This document shows positions 1-13,930 of a stretch of DNA of 64,000 nucleotides, one piece after another; the first letter of the stretch is position 1, and the number at the start of each line of letters is the position of its first letter. The stretch comes from Fragilaria crotonensis (taxonomy: Eukaryota; Bacillariophyta; Fragilariophyceae; Fragilariales; Fragilariaceae). The notes beneath the pieces are model-generated. The model did no database searches. It was not told where the DNA came from and worked only from the letters and a program-made list of their open reading frames with translations. The stretch is taken from assembly GCA_022925895.1 (NCBI GenBank), contig JAKSYS010000093.1, positions 1-64,000 of the forward strand. The letters are read 5' to 3'. Position numbers and translations under genes: made by a program.

Positions 1-28
1 TTGCAGAGACAGGCATCAAAAGATTTGA

Positions 29-1814
<1,786 letters not shown>

Positions 1815-1985
1815 AGTGTCATTGTTTTGTTGCCGAATGATTGTGGCCTGCCAATAGCATTGGATGCTAATGTAATAGGAATGCTGTAGTGTGAAGCTGC
1901 AATTGGACAGGACAGAAAAGCGAAAATTGCTACAGAATAGCACCTTGTAGTACTGCATTAATAACAACCAATGACGATGTACGCT

Positions 1986-2593
1986 CTACTGTTGCACCTG
2001 CAAAGGCTGGCCTGTCTGTTCCAGGGCCTTGATTCTGCTTCTAGCTCTGCGTTCTTTTCTTTTGCCAACTCTAGCTCAGCCTTCTCTTTCTGGATCTCGG
2101 CTTCCTGACGGTAGTCACGCATTTCGTTGCCGTAGCTGTTCATGGCTCCAAGCCCATACCCAAGGCCTACCCTCCAAATGGATTGTATCCATATCCAAAA
2201 CCCCGCCAAATGGACTGATGACAACAGGTGGCGAAGCAATCATGGGTCGGATGATGGTGGTCGACGACCTGTATGCTGTAGGGGAGCCCTGCTGGGCCGC
2301 GGCTACGGGGTATCCGCCGCCTCCAGATCGTCCCCGGCACGACCACCGCTGCGACCGGCCAAGATTAATTCAGGGGATCCGGCGAAATCGGTAGCTGCGA
2401 ACGCAGGAGCTGCAGTGGCGATACTTGCGGCAAGAAAGGCCGTGGCAATCACTTTTGCCACGTCGTTATTTCTCGATTCCTGCATCTGAAGCGCTGTCTT
2501 GGAGGCATGGCCCGAAACTGGAGTTGGAGAAAATGCATTCGCAATTGCGAGGCACAAGGCAAACCAAGTGAAAGTGGTGGTGAAGGATCTCAT
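1986..2593 (-). pseudogene. Plastid/thylakoid-lumen coiled-coil protein, frame-broken
   Basis: The protein starts at 2593. Residues 1-20 form a signal peptide ending ...IANA before Phe-Ser-Pro, the Phe-at-plus-one rule of diatom plastid preproteins. A second hydrophobic stretch (IATAFLAASIATAAPAFAA) looks like a thylakoid transfer signal with an AxA cleavage site. A Gly/Arg and Pro/Ser-rich middle (STTIIRPMIASPPVVISPFG) and a Gly/Tyr-rich segment follow, then a charged helix (EMRDYRQEAEIQKEKAELEL) ending RIKALEQ. The coding sense runs through about four frame changes between 2330 and 2010. I infer one original gene of about 200 codons. Function is unknown. The number of breaks resembles the adjacent tubulin, so local sequence quality may be the cause. 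Confidence 0.6.
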
Positions 2594-2691
2594 GGTCGAA
2601 GAAAGGATAGGCTCTCGTGAAATTTATGTTTGAAAGTGTCGTAATGAGTCACCAGGCCTTGAGTGAAGGATTGAAGACAATCTGGAGAAAA

Positions 2692-2738
2692 CTTAATGTC
2701 TATATATTTCGATCTATTTAGAATCTATATCGAAGATA
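2692..2738 (+). repeat. Left 47-bp inverted repeat arm
   Basis: Begins CTTAATGTCTATATATTTCG; exact inverted match to 3749-3795. Confidence 0.85.
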
Positions 2739-3748
2739 TACTTATCGATACATGAACACATTAATGTAGCTTCGTTTCGACGTCATCGATACGAACCCCT
2801 CAATGCACTTACAATCTCATCCCATGTGTATCCAATATGACTTACTTGGGATAACTGCTGGGGTCTACGAGGGTGCATTTTGAATGCAGGTCGACGGAGC
2901 CGCGCCCAAATCCGAATTTGAAAGCCACGGGAGTTACGTACTTCTCCTACACACATACGTAGAAATGGTACTCAAGGTACGGGTATCGTACACATTTCGA
3001 AAACTGATTACACAAATACTCCACAATTGCAATTTGGCACAATGCACCCTCAACTGCAGACAATCTGCATGTAATATCTCTGTAGTTCATTAATTAATTT
3101 ACTTTCCATTCTGTGTCTGTATTACATGTAGCAATTGCAGTCAGTTGTAGTGACAGTGGGAATGAAACTTGTTGTTTTTGATAGATGTTCAATGCATTTT
3201 TTGACAGGAACCAGGACAACAACAATAAAGGAGGCTACCGGTATCAACGTACTGTAGGTTTCACAATCGAGTACTGCGCTACTGGACTACTCCGAGAACC
3301 TGATACTGGCATAGAATCTACGTGTGTATTCCGCATTTCTATATTCGTACGTATAGTGCTGTACTGCAGTACTCGCTTTAAATCATTGAACGCGGTGTTG
3401 TACAACAGTACCGGTAGTACCATAAGCTGACAGATGATATCGACTCGTAGACTTTGAGTAATAAGCGGTTGTAGGTTTGTCTTCAAAATACTTGAGGGGT
3501 CGATTTGGATTTTACCAGAACCCAGATTATAAACGGTGTACGTAGTATGCATAATGCATACCGGCAACGTACACAAGTATGTTACACATGCGCCATGAAT
3601 GTGAAACAAAAATTCGGCAACCGGGCCAGCGCCGATCTTGCGAACAGCCGAGTAATTGAGCAGTCTGATTGGTGAAAATCGAAGATGGGATGACGTCCAA
3701 GGGGCTGAAGGACAAATGAAGATAAATGTAATCAAAAGTGGTTACTTT

Positions 3749-3795
3749 TATCTTCGATATAGATTCTAAATAGATCGAAATATATAGACATTAAG
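3749..3795 (-). repeat. Right 47-bp inverted repeat arm
   Basis: Inverted copy of 2692-2738. Confidence 0.85.
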
Positions 3796-4273
3796 CTTTC
3801 TCGCCAATCTGAGGATCCGATGCCAGATGCTCTGCTGATGCGAGATCCAAGGTGATTGTTGTTGAGTCAGTACAAGGTACGATGTACGGAGTACTGTATA
3901 TCGACTAGAGTAGATGCGTGGTTCTTGTATGTACCTGGTACTACTCACAGTATTCGACGTTCAACGCACAAGTACCAAGTACTTGTACTACTGTACTTGT
4001 ATGCATTGTTAGCTTACTGCACACTGCACACAGCAGAGACGCACGTGCTTACGATTGACGCAGTCGACGGACAGTTGACTGTTGTCAGCCTGAGTCCCGC
4101 AGACTTAGGTGACACCACCATTTTGCACTTCCTCCGACTTTCGCGACTTGAGACGTCATGCAGGAGGCACCGATGTCAACCGATTTTCATTTTTCCAAGC
4201 TTCTGGTTTCACTCGATCTCAATTCTGGTGAGAAAGAAGAGCCTGATCGGCTTACATTTGATTCATCGCGATT
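3796..4273. other. Upstream region of proline dehydrogenase, GTAC-rich
   Basis: No gene seen. The stretch 3870-4010 is dense in short GTAC-centred palindromes, a pattern found in front of or between many genes of this window. It presumably contains the proline dehydrogenase promoter. Confidence 0.4.
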
Positions 4274-5959
4274 ATGTTTCTCCATTTGTCCAATCTCTGT
4301 AGAGCCATCCCCGCAGGCTCGCAAGCAGTTCGTCGCGGATGGAATGGTGCTCTCGCCACCCAGCGCTTCAAGAGCGCGGCTACCTTCGATCGTATGGACA
4401 CACCGATCGAAAATCAGCACCATGCCAGACCAAAGCTGCCAGACTTCTCTGATGCACAAGCGGCCTACTCTTCCAAAACCACCGCACAGCTCCTTCGTGC
4501 TGCGTTGGTCTACAATCTGTGCAACATTACGCCACTTGTTCAGAACGCAGAAGTGCTGCTGCGAACCAGTCGAAAATTGTTTGGTGATTTTTTGGTTGAT
4601 TCCCTCCTCAAAGCGACTCTTTTCGGTCATTTTTGCGCGGGAGAGGATGAAGATCGTATCAAACCTGTGTTGGAGGATCTCAAGTCCCACGGAATTGGTG
4701 GGATCCTCGACTATGCCGCCGAATCTGACACTGTGCCCCAACCTGCCAGCCATTCCAACGTGTACAAACTCCCGAACACTAAGGAGTACGACTATGAGTC
4801 GGAAGCCGCCTGCGACGAACATGTGGAAGTCTTTCGTAGCTGCATTCGATCCGTTCACAAGGTCGCCCCAGATGGCTTTGCTGCTGTCAAAGTGACAGCG
4901 TTGGGAAATCCCAAGTTGTTGGAGCGCATGTCGACCGCTATCGTGGAAGCTGGGCGGTTATTCACTCGATTCGATGGCAATGGAGATGGCGTTGTCACAA
5001 CAGAGGAGTTCCAGCAGGGGTATGCCCAGTTTTTCAACTACAACGACCAAGACCTTGAGCAATTGGTCAAGTACCTGGATTATGACAATTCGGGACATGT
5101 CGACTACATAACTTGGTCGAAGTTACTACGTCCAAGTGATCTTCCGAAGATCACGGCCAACTGCAGAGCTGTTGGCCCCTTAGCACGCGCCACGCCTACG
5201 GACGAAGAGCTAGAGCTGATTGAGGTCATGTTTCGGCGTGCACACACAATCGCAGAAGAGGCTGCTCAATGTGGAACTCGCGTCCTCATTGATGCCGAAC
5301 AGGTCCGTTTCCAACCAGCGATCGACAATTTGGTGTTGGAACTTCAGCAAAAATACAACGCGGTTGAGGCCACTGACGTGCCGATCATTTTCAACACCTA
5401 CCAATGCTACCGCAAAGGCGAGCTGGACGAAATCAAGACCGATGTTGAAAGGTCAGAAAGGTACAACTATCATTTTGGTGCCAAGTTAGTCCGCGGCGCT
5501 TATATGGAAAGCGAGCGCGCGCTTGCGGAGAGGTTGCAGTATCCGAGTCCTATCAACGACACAATCGAAGATACCCATCAGTGCTACAATGATGCCGTCG
5601 ATTTTCTCCTAAGACACAGCATCAAAACAGACAAAAAGCTCGAAGTTATGTGTGCCACCCACAATCAAGAAAGTATTGAAAAGGCACTGCATATCATGGA
5701 TGAACTGGGCATCATGAAGCAAGATGGAAAAGTCCGCTTCGGGCAGCTTTTCGGTATGTCCGACAATTTAACCTTCAACTTGGGGGGCGCAGGCTACAAA
5801 GCATACAAGTATGTTCCATACGGACAGGTTAAGCAAGTCATGCCATACCTGATGCGTCGAGCACAAGAGAATAGTGCGCTTATGGGAAATGCCAACCGCG
5901 AGTTGAAACTCTTGAAGGAAGAACTCCTTCGCCGTTTCAACCCGGTGTCGGCAGTTTAG
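4274..5959 (+). CDS. Proline dehydrogenase, mitochondrial, with EF-hand pair
   Basis: FAD enzyme that oxidises proline to pyrroline-5-carboxylate, first step of proline catabolism, at the inner mitochondrial membrane. The 561-residue frame is intact. Residues 1-40 are basic and Ser/Ala-rich, consistent with a mitochondrial presequence (MFLHLSNLCRAIPAGSQAVR). The beta/alpha barrel is recognisable from FLVDSLLKATLFGHFCAGED (about 106-125) to the end, with TYQCYRK, LVRGAYMESERALAE and the C-terminal RRAQENSALMG, the region of the family's substrate-binding arginines. Between barrel parts, two EF-hand loops lie at about 234-245 (DGNGDGVVTTEE) and 270-281 (DYDNSGHVDYIT). Both keep acidic residues at the first and third loop positions, so calcium binding is plausible; the second loop ends in Thr rather than Glu. 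No intron. This gene is free of the frame breaks that affect its neighbours. Confidence 0.93.
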   Translation: MFLHLSNLCRAIPAGSQAVRRGWNGALATQRFKSAATFDRMDTPIENQHHARPKLPDFSDAQAAYSSKTTAQLLRAALVYNLCNITPLVQNAEVLLRTSRKLFGDFLVDSLLKATLFGHFCAGEDEDRIKPVLEDLKSHGIGGILDYAAESDTVPQPASHSNVYKLPNTKEYDYESEAACDEHVEVFRSCIRSVHKVAPDGFAAVKVTALGNPKLLERMSTAIVEAGRLFTRFDGNGDGVVTTEEFQQGYAQFFNYNDQDLEQLVKYLDYDNSGHVDYITWSKLLRPSDLPKITANCRAVGPLARATPTDEELELIEVMFRRAHTIAEEAAQCGTRVLIDAEQVRFQPAIDNLVLELQQKYNAVEATDVPIIFNTYQCYRKGELDEIKTDVERSERYNYHFGAKLVRGAYMESERALAERLQYPSPINDTIEDTHQCYNDAVDFLLRHSIKTDKKLEVMCATHNQESIEKALHIMDELGIMKQDGKVRFGQLFGMSDNLTFNLGGAGYKAYKYVPYGQVKQVMPYLMRRAQENSALMGNANRELKLLKEELLRRFNPVSAV

Positions 5960-6155
5960 TGACGTGATGCGTACGCCGACGTAACAGGATTAATCGATGA
6001 TTTTAATTTTACGGCCTTGTTTCTAATCTTGACCATCTGCAAGCGTGCAACCTGGATGACATACACGTTCGCGTACCGCATAGCTGGCGACGGCGTGTAA
6101 GATATCAGTGCGTGTTGGTCAACGACTGGTGTAGCGTTCGTTCCCATTCATAAAT

Positions 6156-7091
6156 CTATTTTTTCCAAGGCAACATAGATTTCTTTCCTTCTTCCGCCTT
6201 CTCGTCAACCCCAGGAGCCACGTCCTTCCCCGCTTCTTCCGGGACCATTTCAACCTTGATCTCCTCAGCCACAGCCGGTGGTGATGCCTTTGTAGTGCTT
6301 TCACTACTCGCCTTCTTAGCAGCCATTTTGGCGAGGTTCTCCTTTTTCTTGGCCTCCGCTTGTCGCTCGTCCAAAATTTGACTAATAACGTAGTAACCGT
6401 ATGCCGTCGCGTACACTCCCACCACCACACCCAATGTCGCTTCTGCGGCTTGCGTCAGAGAAAACTGCTTATTGACAACGGGAAGGGTAAAGGTGGATTC
6501 CCAAAATGGTGTCGACAAGGACGGAGCCGAATCTGATGATGATGTTGCGACGACCTTGGTAATGTACACCGTCTGCGCGCGTGGAATGACCATGGATGCT
6601 CGCTGTTCGTCGGTTGGGGCCAAGAATGGCAATTTTGGTAAGAGTGGGGACAAGATCTTCAAGGTGAAGAATCCTTCTTGACTATCCACTTCGAAATACA
6701 CCGGCTCCCGTTAACATTCAAACGAATTTGCCCGGCAAGGGCATCCAGCGGCCTGTTTCAACTCAGTCGGTGGGACGATGGTCACTTCTGGTGGAGGAGG
6801 GAAGACGCCGTCCAAATCGTTTGACAACTTTTGCGCTGATGCAAGAAAGTCCTTCACTGCAGTTTGCAACTGACCACGATGGGAAAAGAGGTTCTTGGCG
6901 GCACCGAATGGATCGATATCGGCTTTGATGTTCAAGACCAACGCTGTGGGAGGGGCGTCTTGGGCTGGGGCAATAAGCGGACCGCCGAGCAGAGCAGAGG
7001 CAGCAATAGTAGCCGCGCCGAAGGCCCTGGGCGCTTGTAACCCCGAGACTGACGACGCGACGAGGAGAAAGACGGTTGGAGTGAGTTTCAT
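6156..7091 (-). CDS. Predicted plastid membrane protein, two frame breaks
   Basis: Starts at 7091 with signal peptide MKLTPTVFLLVASSVSG followed by LQAPRAFG, then an Ala-rich segment. The middle (ALVLNIKADIDPFGAAKNLF, LQTAVKDFLASAQKLSNDLD, PPPPEVTIVPP) runs into a second frame (LDALAGQIRLNVNG, near 6720-6745) and a third (VYFEVDSQEGFFTLKILSPL, from about 6700). Near the C-terminus one membrane segment (EATLGVVVGVYATAYGYYVI) precedes a Lys/Glu/Ala-rich tail ending SMLPWKK. Two single-base losses near 6745 and 6702 explain the frame changes. I do not recognise the family. Plastid location is inferred only from the presequence. It is transcribed towards proline dehydrogenase, with about 196 bases between the stops. 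Confidence 0.65.
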
Positions 7092-8679
7092 GGTGGGGTT
7101 GTCTTGTCGGTTGACTGTACTTCGAGATTCTGAGTTCGCATTACTTTTTGTGGTAATGAACGAGTCGAAGCGTTTCTAATTCATGAAGGGATAGATATCA
7201 TTCAAGCGAACGCAATTCTTATATAGTTCGTCACCTCGCTCCACACCGATGTGTCCCTTTGAACACGTATGTGATTATTGCGTATGTACTCGTCCACATC
7301 TACCACATACACTCGGTATATACGCAATATCATATACTGTATGCATGCAGCCCCAGGTATGCATCGATGATACGTGGTACAGCCACTGTATTACTACAGA
7401 ATGCCAAATACCGGAGTATTCGATTACAGCTCACTCAGACGATACATATTCATAGAACGTGTTGTCCCCTGATTATGCTCGGAGAATGACGAGCGCACTC
7501 TGCACACGGCCAATCGCGATCCTGTATGAAGGTGACGTCATGACGAAGGGTCATCTGGTCGTCTGTAATACATATGCATACAGTCTACTGGAGTACAATG
7601 TACCTGGTACTTTTTGATACAGTCTACAGTCTACAGTCTACATAGATAAAAGGATGTGGGTCACGAGTCACGAGTCAAGAGGTACAACGTACATGTACGA
7701 GTACAAGTATGACATACACGTACATGTACCTAACAATCGAACCTACAACACCTCGAATGACAGCAAATGAGGATGCTATCAATCCGCCCTCTGGAGCAGC
7801 AAGTGGGGCAGATCCCATTGACTCTCCAGCACATCATTGCCAGTTGCTCTCACACAGCCATGAGGCAGTAGTGGCTGCAGTTGCTGAGAAATTTTGACAA
7901 AAGCGAGATGCCTTGAATCAAAGCCTCCTTGGTGCTTACTATCACCAAAGATGCCACATGCAACACCATCAACCCCAGTGCTTTCTTCATTGCTTGAGGC
8001 AAATGTAATTAACAATTCTTGGCAAATGTGCTTTCATCTGAAGTAAGCAATGTGAGGAAGAAGGAGTTGTGTGAACTCAAGGGATGGTGTAACACAATGA
8101 GGATGATTGTTGTTGTGAGGCTCTCAATGCCATCCATCTCATCTTGACCATCAAGTCATAGCAGTGAAGTTAGCTTGCAAACTAAGGCAGAGAAGGTGCA
8201 ACAGATCAACAGCCTTCATCCAGTCTGAAGTCTGGACTCTGGAAACTTGCTAGTATCCTGATTATCCCTTATTTGTTCAACTTTGAAAAAGACAAGAAGG
8301 CATTGTAGTGTCTATATCAACTGTGCCTAGTAATGCTTAAGTTCTTGGCGCAATTATCAACAGATTTAGAGGGGAATCACACATTGCAAAATATAACAAG
8401 AGACTTGCAAAAATTTTCATATGCACAGGGTATGAACTGGTTCAAGGACATCATGACACAACTGCGCTCTTGCCTACTGAAAATCCTGCAGAGGTGATCA
8501 AGCGACTCAAAATACAGTTGCATTAGCAAATGTTGATCAATCAACATCAACATGATAAAACAGCTGACACTTACTCCATTTACTTAATAATCATCATTTT
8601 CATTCAAAACTCCTTGGAGGCAAATGTCCACATCAGGAATGCAATAAGCAGCACAACTTAAGCATCGTCATGATTTGCA
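7092..8679. other. Gene-free region: GTAC-rich part, then CpG-poor block
   Basis: 7250-7740 contains many GTAC palindromes and ATAC/TATG repeats. About 7740-8650 changes character: CpG becomes very rare (a handful in about 900 bases) while TpG/CpA are common, as expected for old methylated and deaminated repeat DNA. A minus-strand frame at 7779-8015 has coding-like composition but no recognisable domain. I see no host gene here. Confidence 0.5.
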
Positions 8680-10835
8680 ATGTCGTCAACGACTGAACCT
8701 GGCTTGTCCGATTCAGGAGCCACTTTAAGCAAGTCCATCATCTCACACCATCTTATGTACCAGGTATTTCTTGAATTCACCATGGTCGTTGCTTTTGATT
8801 CATCATTGCTGGTGTTGAGTTGGATTGATAAATCTGAATGTCCCGGTGAACGATGGTACTTTGAGACTCACATTACGCTGGAATCCAAAAGGTGACTTTA
8901 GCAAATACAACGAGAACTCAACTCTGTGGTTGACAGAGGCACATGCTATGTTTCGCGATCTTTTCCCAGCAGACGACGAATGTACCTTCTTCAGATGTGA
9001 GAGTGTCGATCTTCAGGTTTTTTCGCCGGTGTCCAAACTTTCACCATGAGAATAACATGAATTTCTTTCACAACCAAAAATAAGTTTCTTGCCATCTTCT
9101 TCCAAAATGATATTTGGAACTCTACCACGAGCAGCAGCAAGATCGTTACAGCCGGATACGTTCTCTTCAAAGCGGCACGTACCACTCACCCGACATTTTT
9201 GCAGAGTCTACGCCAACTGCTACCGAAAGAGACACCGTTTTTTGACATACTTCTGTTCCATAGAACCCATTCGGAAGAAAAGATCAACCATCTTTTTTCA
9301 GCCAGTGCGGAGAAAACCACGTATCACCACTTACTCAGGCTCTATCAGCTCTCTTGACAGGCCATAATTCCCTTTGTTTCTGGCCCGCCTCGCTCTTGCC
9401 AATCTGACGTCGGCACAAGTCAGCAACTATTTTGAAATGCAAGATATGTATGCCAAATCTCAAAGTCGCTGCCGTTATTACCTACACTGATTAATCTCGA
9501 CATAAAATGTAAAGAAATCTTCGATGATGGTTCAATTATGGAAAGATCTACTCGGGCATGGGCAACAACAGTCATCAGGCACAAAGAAGATCCCAGAGCA
9601 TGCTGTGAGGTGGTGAACGGTGGTTTGGATCAAAAAGCATATTTACTTGTTCTGGCTCCATACGTAGACATCGCCAAGGAACATCTCAGACAGTATCGGC
9701 TTCGTATCAATCCAATCGGACGTCGAGAGACGCGCTTTAGGGACATTTTGCCAGGTCTCCCATCAGTCATTCATATTGATCAGTCCACCCAACAAAACTT
9801 GGATTTGCTAGAGTCATTGTCTTCCAAAGATATCGGGATCATAGCACCGGCATCAGTCCGAGGATTAACATCAAATGACAATACCAAGTCTAGTTCTATG
9901 ACCCGCGGTGTCAAACAGTCAGATTCATCCCACAGCAGCACAACGCCCCGAGGTCAAACCTATGGATCCACCGGACCAAAGCCATCAACCAGTAGTATTG
10001 ATAATGATGTTTACATATGGATCAAGACGATCATATGGCATTTACACAATCAGCCACACAGTCAGTTGGCACACCTTCCATTCTGTCCTCTGCAACATCA
10101 CGCCGACTCCACGAGCTCGAGGCATTACTCCGCAGGCAACAACAGGAAACGTCATCGGAAAGTACAGCAATTTCAACACAAACTGCCTCTCAACTCTCAA
10201 CTCGCTTGCCCACATTGAAACAAAACTGGGACGCCTTGACAATATGGACAGCCTCCTCAACAACAAGCAACAGAGTAAAGCTAGCTCTCACCATGAAACA
10301 ACAACAGGACTCTCACGTTCAAATTGTCGAACTCAACATCTGAGTATCTGAACTCATGGAAGTAATCGATCGGATGGCTACACGAATAGAATCCTTCAAT
10401 AATACTCTGTTCTCAGGAGACAACACCAATTGCAATTACGGACACAAGGACCTTTCACGCACAGCACACACTACCCCTGAAAGCAGCCGAAGACGGACAT
10501 TAGATGAAATGAAGACAGCCTCGGAATCCAATACAAGTACTACCGACACAAACGTAGGCCCAGTATCAGAATCCCAACAGGAGGGCCAAATCAACGCATC
10601 GCCGTCAAAGAAGAAATATCGATATCTTCAGGACGACATGGAGGAGATGTCTCTCGGCTCGGACGTCTCAATGTCAACAGGTAATACCGATACGCCCATG
10701 AAGCACCGCATCAGGGAGTTTTTGCTTCCGGATTCATCTTCGCTGGACGACTCAGACGAGTTTCCATCACAAACGCCCGATCTGGACACTCAATACAATC
10801 TACAAAGTGATCCAGAGGGAGGTGGTCCAAAATGA
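8680..10835 (+). pseudogene. LINE ORF1 remnant
   Basis: Coding sense starts at ATG 8680 and runs through several frames: VVAFDSSLLVLSW, then NVPVNDGTLRLTLRWNPKGD (8825 on), FFDILLFHRTHSEEKINHLF (about 9230 on), ERSTRAWATTVIRHKEDPRA (9541 on) and RINPIGRRETRFRDILPGLP. The distal part (10356-10835) is Ser/Asp/Gln-rich and of low complexity (MEEMSLGSDVSMSTGNTDTP). The protein would be the nucleic-acid-binding ORF1 product of the element; no standard zinc knuckle is visible. Assignment rests on position before the endonuclease and on my recollection of similar diatom repeats. Confidence 0.55.
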
Positions 10836-11089
10836 CAACGTCTACTGGACCTAATCTTCAACAAAGGGCAGCAGATACAGTCGAACCCAGCAACCACGAC
10901 TGTACTGCTCAATCAGTAAATTCCTCGTTGCAGAAGCGTCATGTCAAGGGGAACCGACAGACACCCACCAACTATTCCCTCTCAGGTTTAACTCTTTCAA
11001 ACCACACGTCCAGCAGGTCAACTCATCTTGCGCAAGTCAAGCAACCAGCAGGCAGAAGTGACTTATGGAGACTCCATCATCCACACAGC

Positions 11090-11930
11090 TCCAGGAACAC
11101 CAACGCGCTTAACGTTCCAAAATGTCAAAGGCTTATCGTTCAATCAATCGGGCGACAATTACAATTATTATCTCTCATCCATGCTTTCTTTCTTGATCAA
11201 CGTTTTGGAATGCTGGCAGAAACTAACTCCAGCTAGCAGCATGCACATGTACAAGCAAAATTCAAGCATTGCATTCGACGCCTACCAAAGATGGAAACCT
11301 CACATTAGGGTATCCAACTCAACACGTGGACCCCCTTGGCGAGCGAGAAACGTTTCATGCCGGCAGTTCACTCCGAGTGGTTCATAGATCTCTGACAACC
11401 AAAGTATTCGGTCAAACGATCACCAATTCCACAGGATTAGGCAGATGGTGAGGATTCACCCTCATTAAAAAGGCCAAACAAAACTCAGTATCATAACGGG
11501 ATACCGCACGTGTCTAGATTCAATAGCTACCTTGCCGTTAGGGAGCACTTTTCATCGTGAAGAATACACTCCTACTTCAAGGATCAGTGACTCAACCTGC
11601 CGCAACCACGGAAACAATTCTTGCTAGATCTCACCCGGACCATCAGGGACCTCCAGGACCAAGGACACAATATTCTACTAATGCTAGATGCAAATTCCGC
11701 TCTGGATTCCGACGACCACCTTCGTGAATTCCTCGGCAATCTCAACCTACATGATGTGCATGTCAACAATCCTGCGCCATCCACATACATCGGATCGTCA
11801 GCGAGAAGAATCGATTACATCGTCGGATGCTCAAGAATCCTGCCGGCCATCAGCCGACAGGGGATACCATCATACTTCGAAGGATCACAATTGGATCACA
11901 GGTCTCTGTCTGTTGATCTAAATTTATCTC
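11090..11930 (+). pseudogene. LINE APE-type endonuclease domain remnant
   Basis: Begins with RLTFQNVKGLSFNQSGDNYN, continues with a LAETNSSWQHAHVQAKF-like segment (about 11212-11262), and is clearest at 11621-11930: ILLMLDANSALDSDDHLREF, ARRIDYIVGC and SQLDHRSLSVDL. These correspond to the GDFN-, DY- and SDH-type motifs of the exonuclease/endonuclease/phosphatase fold, here with MLDAN and LDHR variants. This enzyme nicks target DNA for target-primed reverse transcription. Broken into several frames. Confidence 0.7.
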
Positions 11931-12879
11931 AGCTACTGGGAGACAACGAGACCAATCCAACGGTTATACCTGCGTCGCCACAGAGATGGCTAATTAGCGG
12001 AAATCCAAAATTGGTGGAACTGTACGTGGAAACCATGCGAGTGTACTACTAAATCACAAGATTAAAGAACAGATCGATAATCTGTTTGATACTCATAAAA
12101 ATCTTTCGAGAAGCCAGGTTAGACGCATATTGACAGCATGGGACAACAATCAAGGCAGAGCCATGAAAGCAGCAGAGACTTCTCTGGCTATGAGACCCAA
12201 GCAACAAAAGCGGTCTCCGCTGCTGCAAAACGCGGGGGTGATACTCAGGTATTTCGGCGTTTGAGGGAATTGACTCACTCAGAGGATTACTCCACAACCT
12301 TCACTCAATGGGAGAGACAAATACAGACGTTCAATCCAAACTTTCAGTTGCCAAACAGGTCCACTCCGATGGATATTCAAGAAGTACGTATTCAGTTAAA
12401 TAAAGCAACCAAACTGCTATGGAAGATACAAAAGAACGCAACTATGAGTAGGGCCAGTCACAAAAACGTGCAAAAATTGTCTCACGCACAATTCAAGGAG
12501 AAGCGTGCAAGGGCCTTTATGGCAAACTTCGCCAGATATTCAAACCCTCTGACTATTCCAGCTTATCACAGATTCAAGTTCCTCAACCCTCCTTGCAAGT
12601 TCATCCGACGGGCGGAACCTGGGCAAGTTCACAGCGTACTAAGAAAGGAGGATTTCGAACAACTGCCTGGTATGGGATACCATTATCACAAGAGAGGATA
12701 TCGAAGCTCATCTCCTGACCTTCAATCACGAAGCGTTTCGAGCCGCGGCTGATTCTCCTTGCGGCATCGGGGTGATCCATGACGCCTTAACTTTCGTTTC
12801 CAGTCTTTCCGATGACGCTGAACAATGCCTCCACGGCGTAGTACCAGAGTCATGACATGGAGATAGCACTGTACTTCGC

Positions 12880-13930
12880 AAATTCTTGGCATCGTTTACT
12901 ATTCCAAATTCTATGCTGGACAATCCACCCATTAGCCTGGAGATATCAACCACCGACATTATAAAAGGCATTAGATCTTGGAGGGAGACAACCACAACAT
13001 TGCCCTCAGGAAGACACCTCGGTCACTATAAGGCACTGATTACGGACCCCGAATTATTGGAATGTTTCCGAAAATTTCTCACAATCACAATATCCAGCAG
13101 AGGGATTGCACCGCCTCGATGGTGCAAGGCTGTCAACATCATGATAGAAAAAGATGCAGGTTGACCAAAAATCAACAGACTTTGGATCATTCATCTCTTT
13201 GAGGCGGATTACAACTTATTTATAAAGATCATGTGGGGATCACGCCTGGTGAGACGTTCGGTCGAACTTAACTTATTGAATGACAGTCAACATGGATCAG
13301 TCCGTGGTAGGACCACGATGGATCCAGTGATGTCAAATCAACGGACAACTGACCTATGCTGAGTACTAAAGGTAAACTATGCTCATTTTGATAGTGATGC
13401 ATAGGCATGTTTTGATCAGATTATTGGGGCACTTGGCATGATGGCAGCTAGTAGATGCGGAATGCCTGTGGAAGCAGTTCGAACTCACGCCAAGGCTCTG
13501 GAACTCATGCAATACATGGTAAAAACCATCTACGGGGTATCTGCAGACTCCTACAGCGGCACGGCGCTGGAACCTCTCTTTGGAACGGGTCAAGGAAGCA
13601 GGGCATTTCCCGTGGTCTGGCTGTCACTGGTCTTTATCCTGCTCAATACACTCGAACCAGTGGTACCCAAGAGAATAAGTTTCAAATCAGCTGATGGCAC
13701 CATCCAACACCACAGGTTGGTAGATGCATTTGTTGACAATGCAGCCATTGGGCTGATGGACACTTGGAGAGCTACTATCGTTACCAGAATTAGTAGCAGC
13801 ATTCAGCGGCACAAACATGGGAACAATTGTTACATTTCTCTGGGGGTGCATTGCATCTATCAAAGTGTTCTTGGTACATTACTATGTTCTGGGACTGGAA
13901 GCAAGGTTGACCTTTTCTCAGGGAAATAGA
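12880..13930 (+). pseudogene. LINE reverse transcriptase domain remnant
   Basis: Fingers and palm are readable: PSGRHLGHYKALI, RGIAPPRWCKAVNIMIEKDA, LNLLNDSQHGSVRGRTTMDP, motif A as DSDA-stop-ACFDQI (about 13391-13420), then LELMQYMVKTIYGVSADSYS, LFGTGQGSRAFPVVW and motif C as VDAFVDNAAIG (about 13720-13752). The catalytic Asp pair of motif C is changed from FVDD to FVDN and motif A contains a stop, so this copy cannot be active. Confidence 0.8.

Larger units (their letters stand above)
2692..3795. mobile_element. 1.1-kb element with perfect 47-bp terminal inverted repeats
   Basis: Bases 2692-2738 and 3749-3795 are exact reverse complements (47 of 47 by my reading). Similarity extends outward a few bases with one mismatch (GAGAAA on both sides). 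The 1.0-kb interior shows no convincing coding sequence: the longest open frame, 3244-3735 on the minus strand, has no recognisable domain. This is the structure of a non-autonomous DNA transposon or foldback element lying between the plastid-type gene and proline dehydrogenase. No clear target-site duplication was found. Identical arms imply either recent insertion or gene conversion. Confidence 0.7.

Noticed and set aside
3244-3735. 163-codon minus-strand frame inside the inverted-repeat element
   Set aside because: No domain, unusual composition, and crossing GTAC-rich low-complexity sequence; probably chance.
4187-4858. 223-codon minus-strand frame
   Set aside because: Antisense shadow of proline dehydrogenase, whose forward frame is clearly conserved.
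8680-8895. DSGAT at about 8707, resembling a retropepsin active site
   Set aside because: It lies at the N-terminus of the LINE ORF1, has no second protease motif, and the sequence runs directly into the ORF1 segment NVPVNDGTLRLTLRW.
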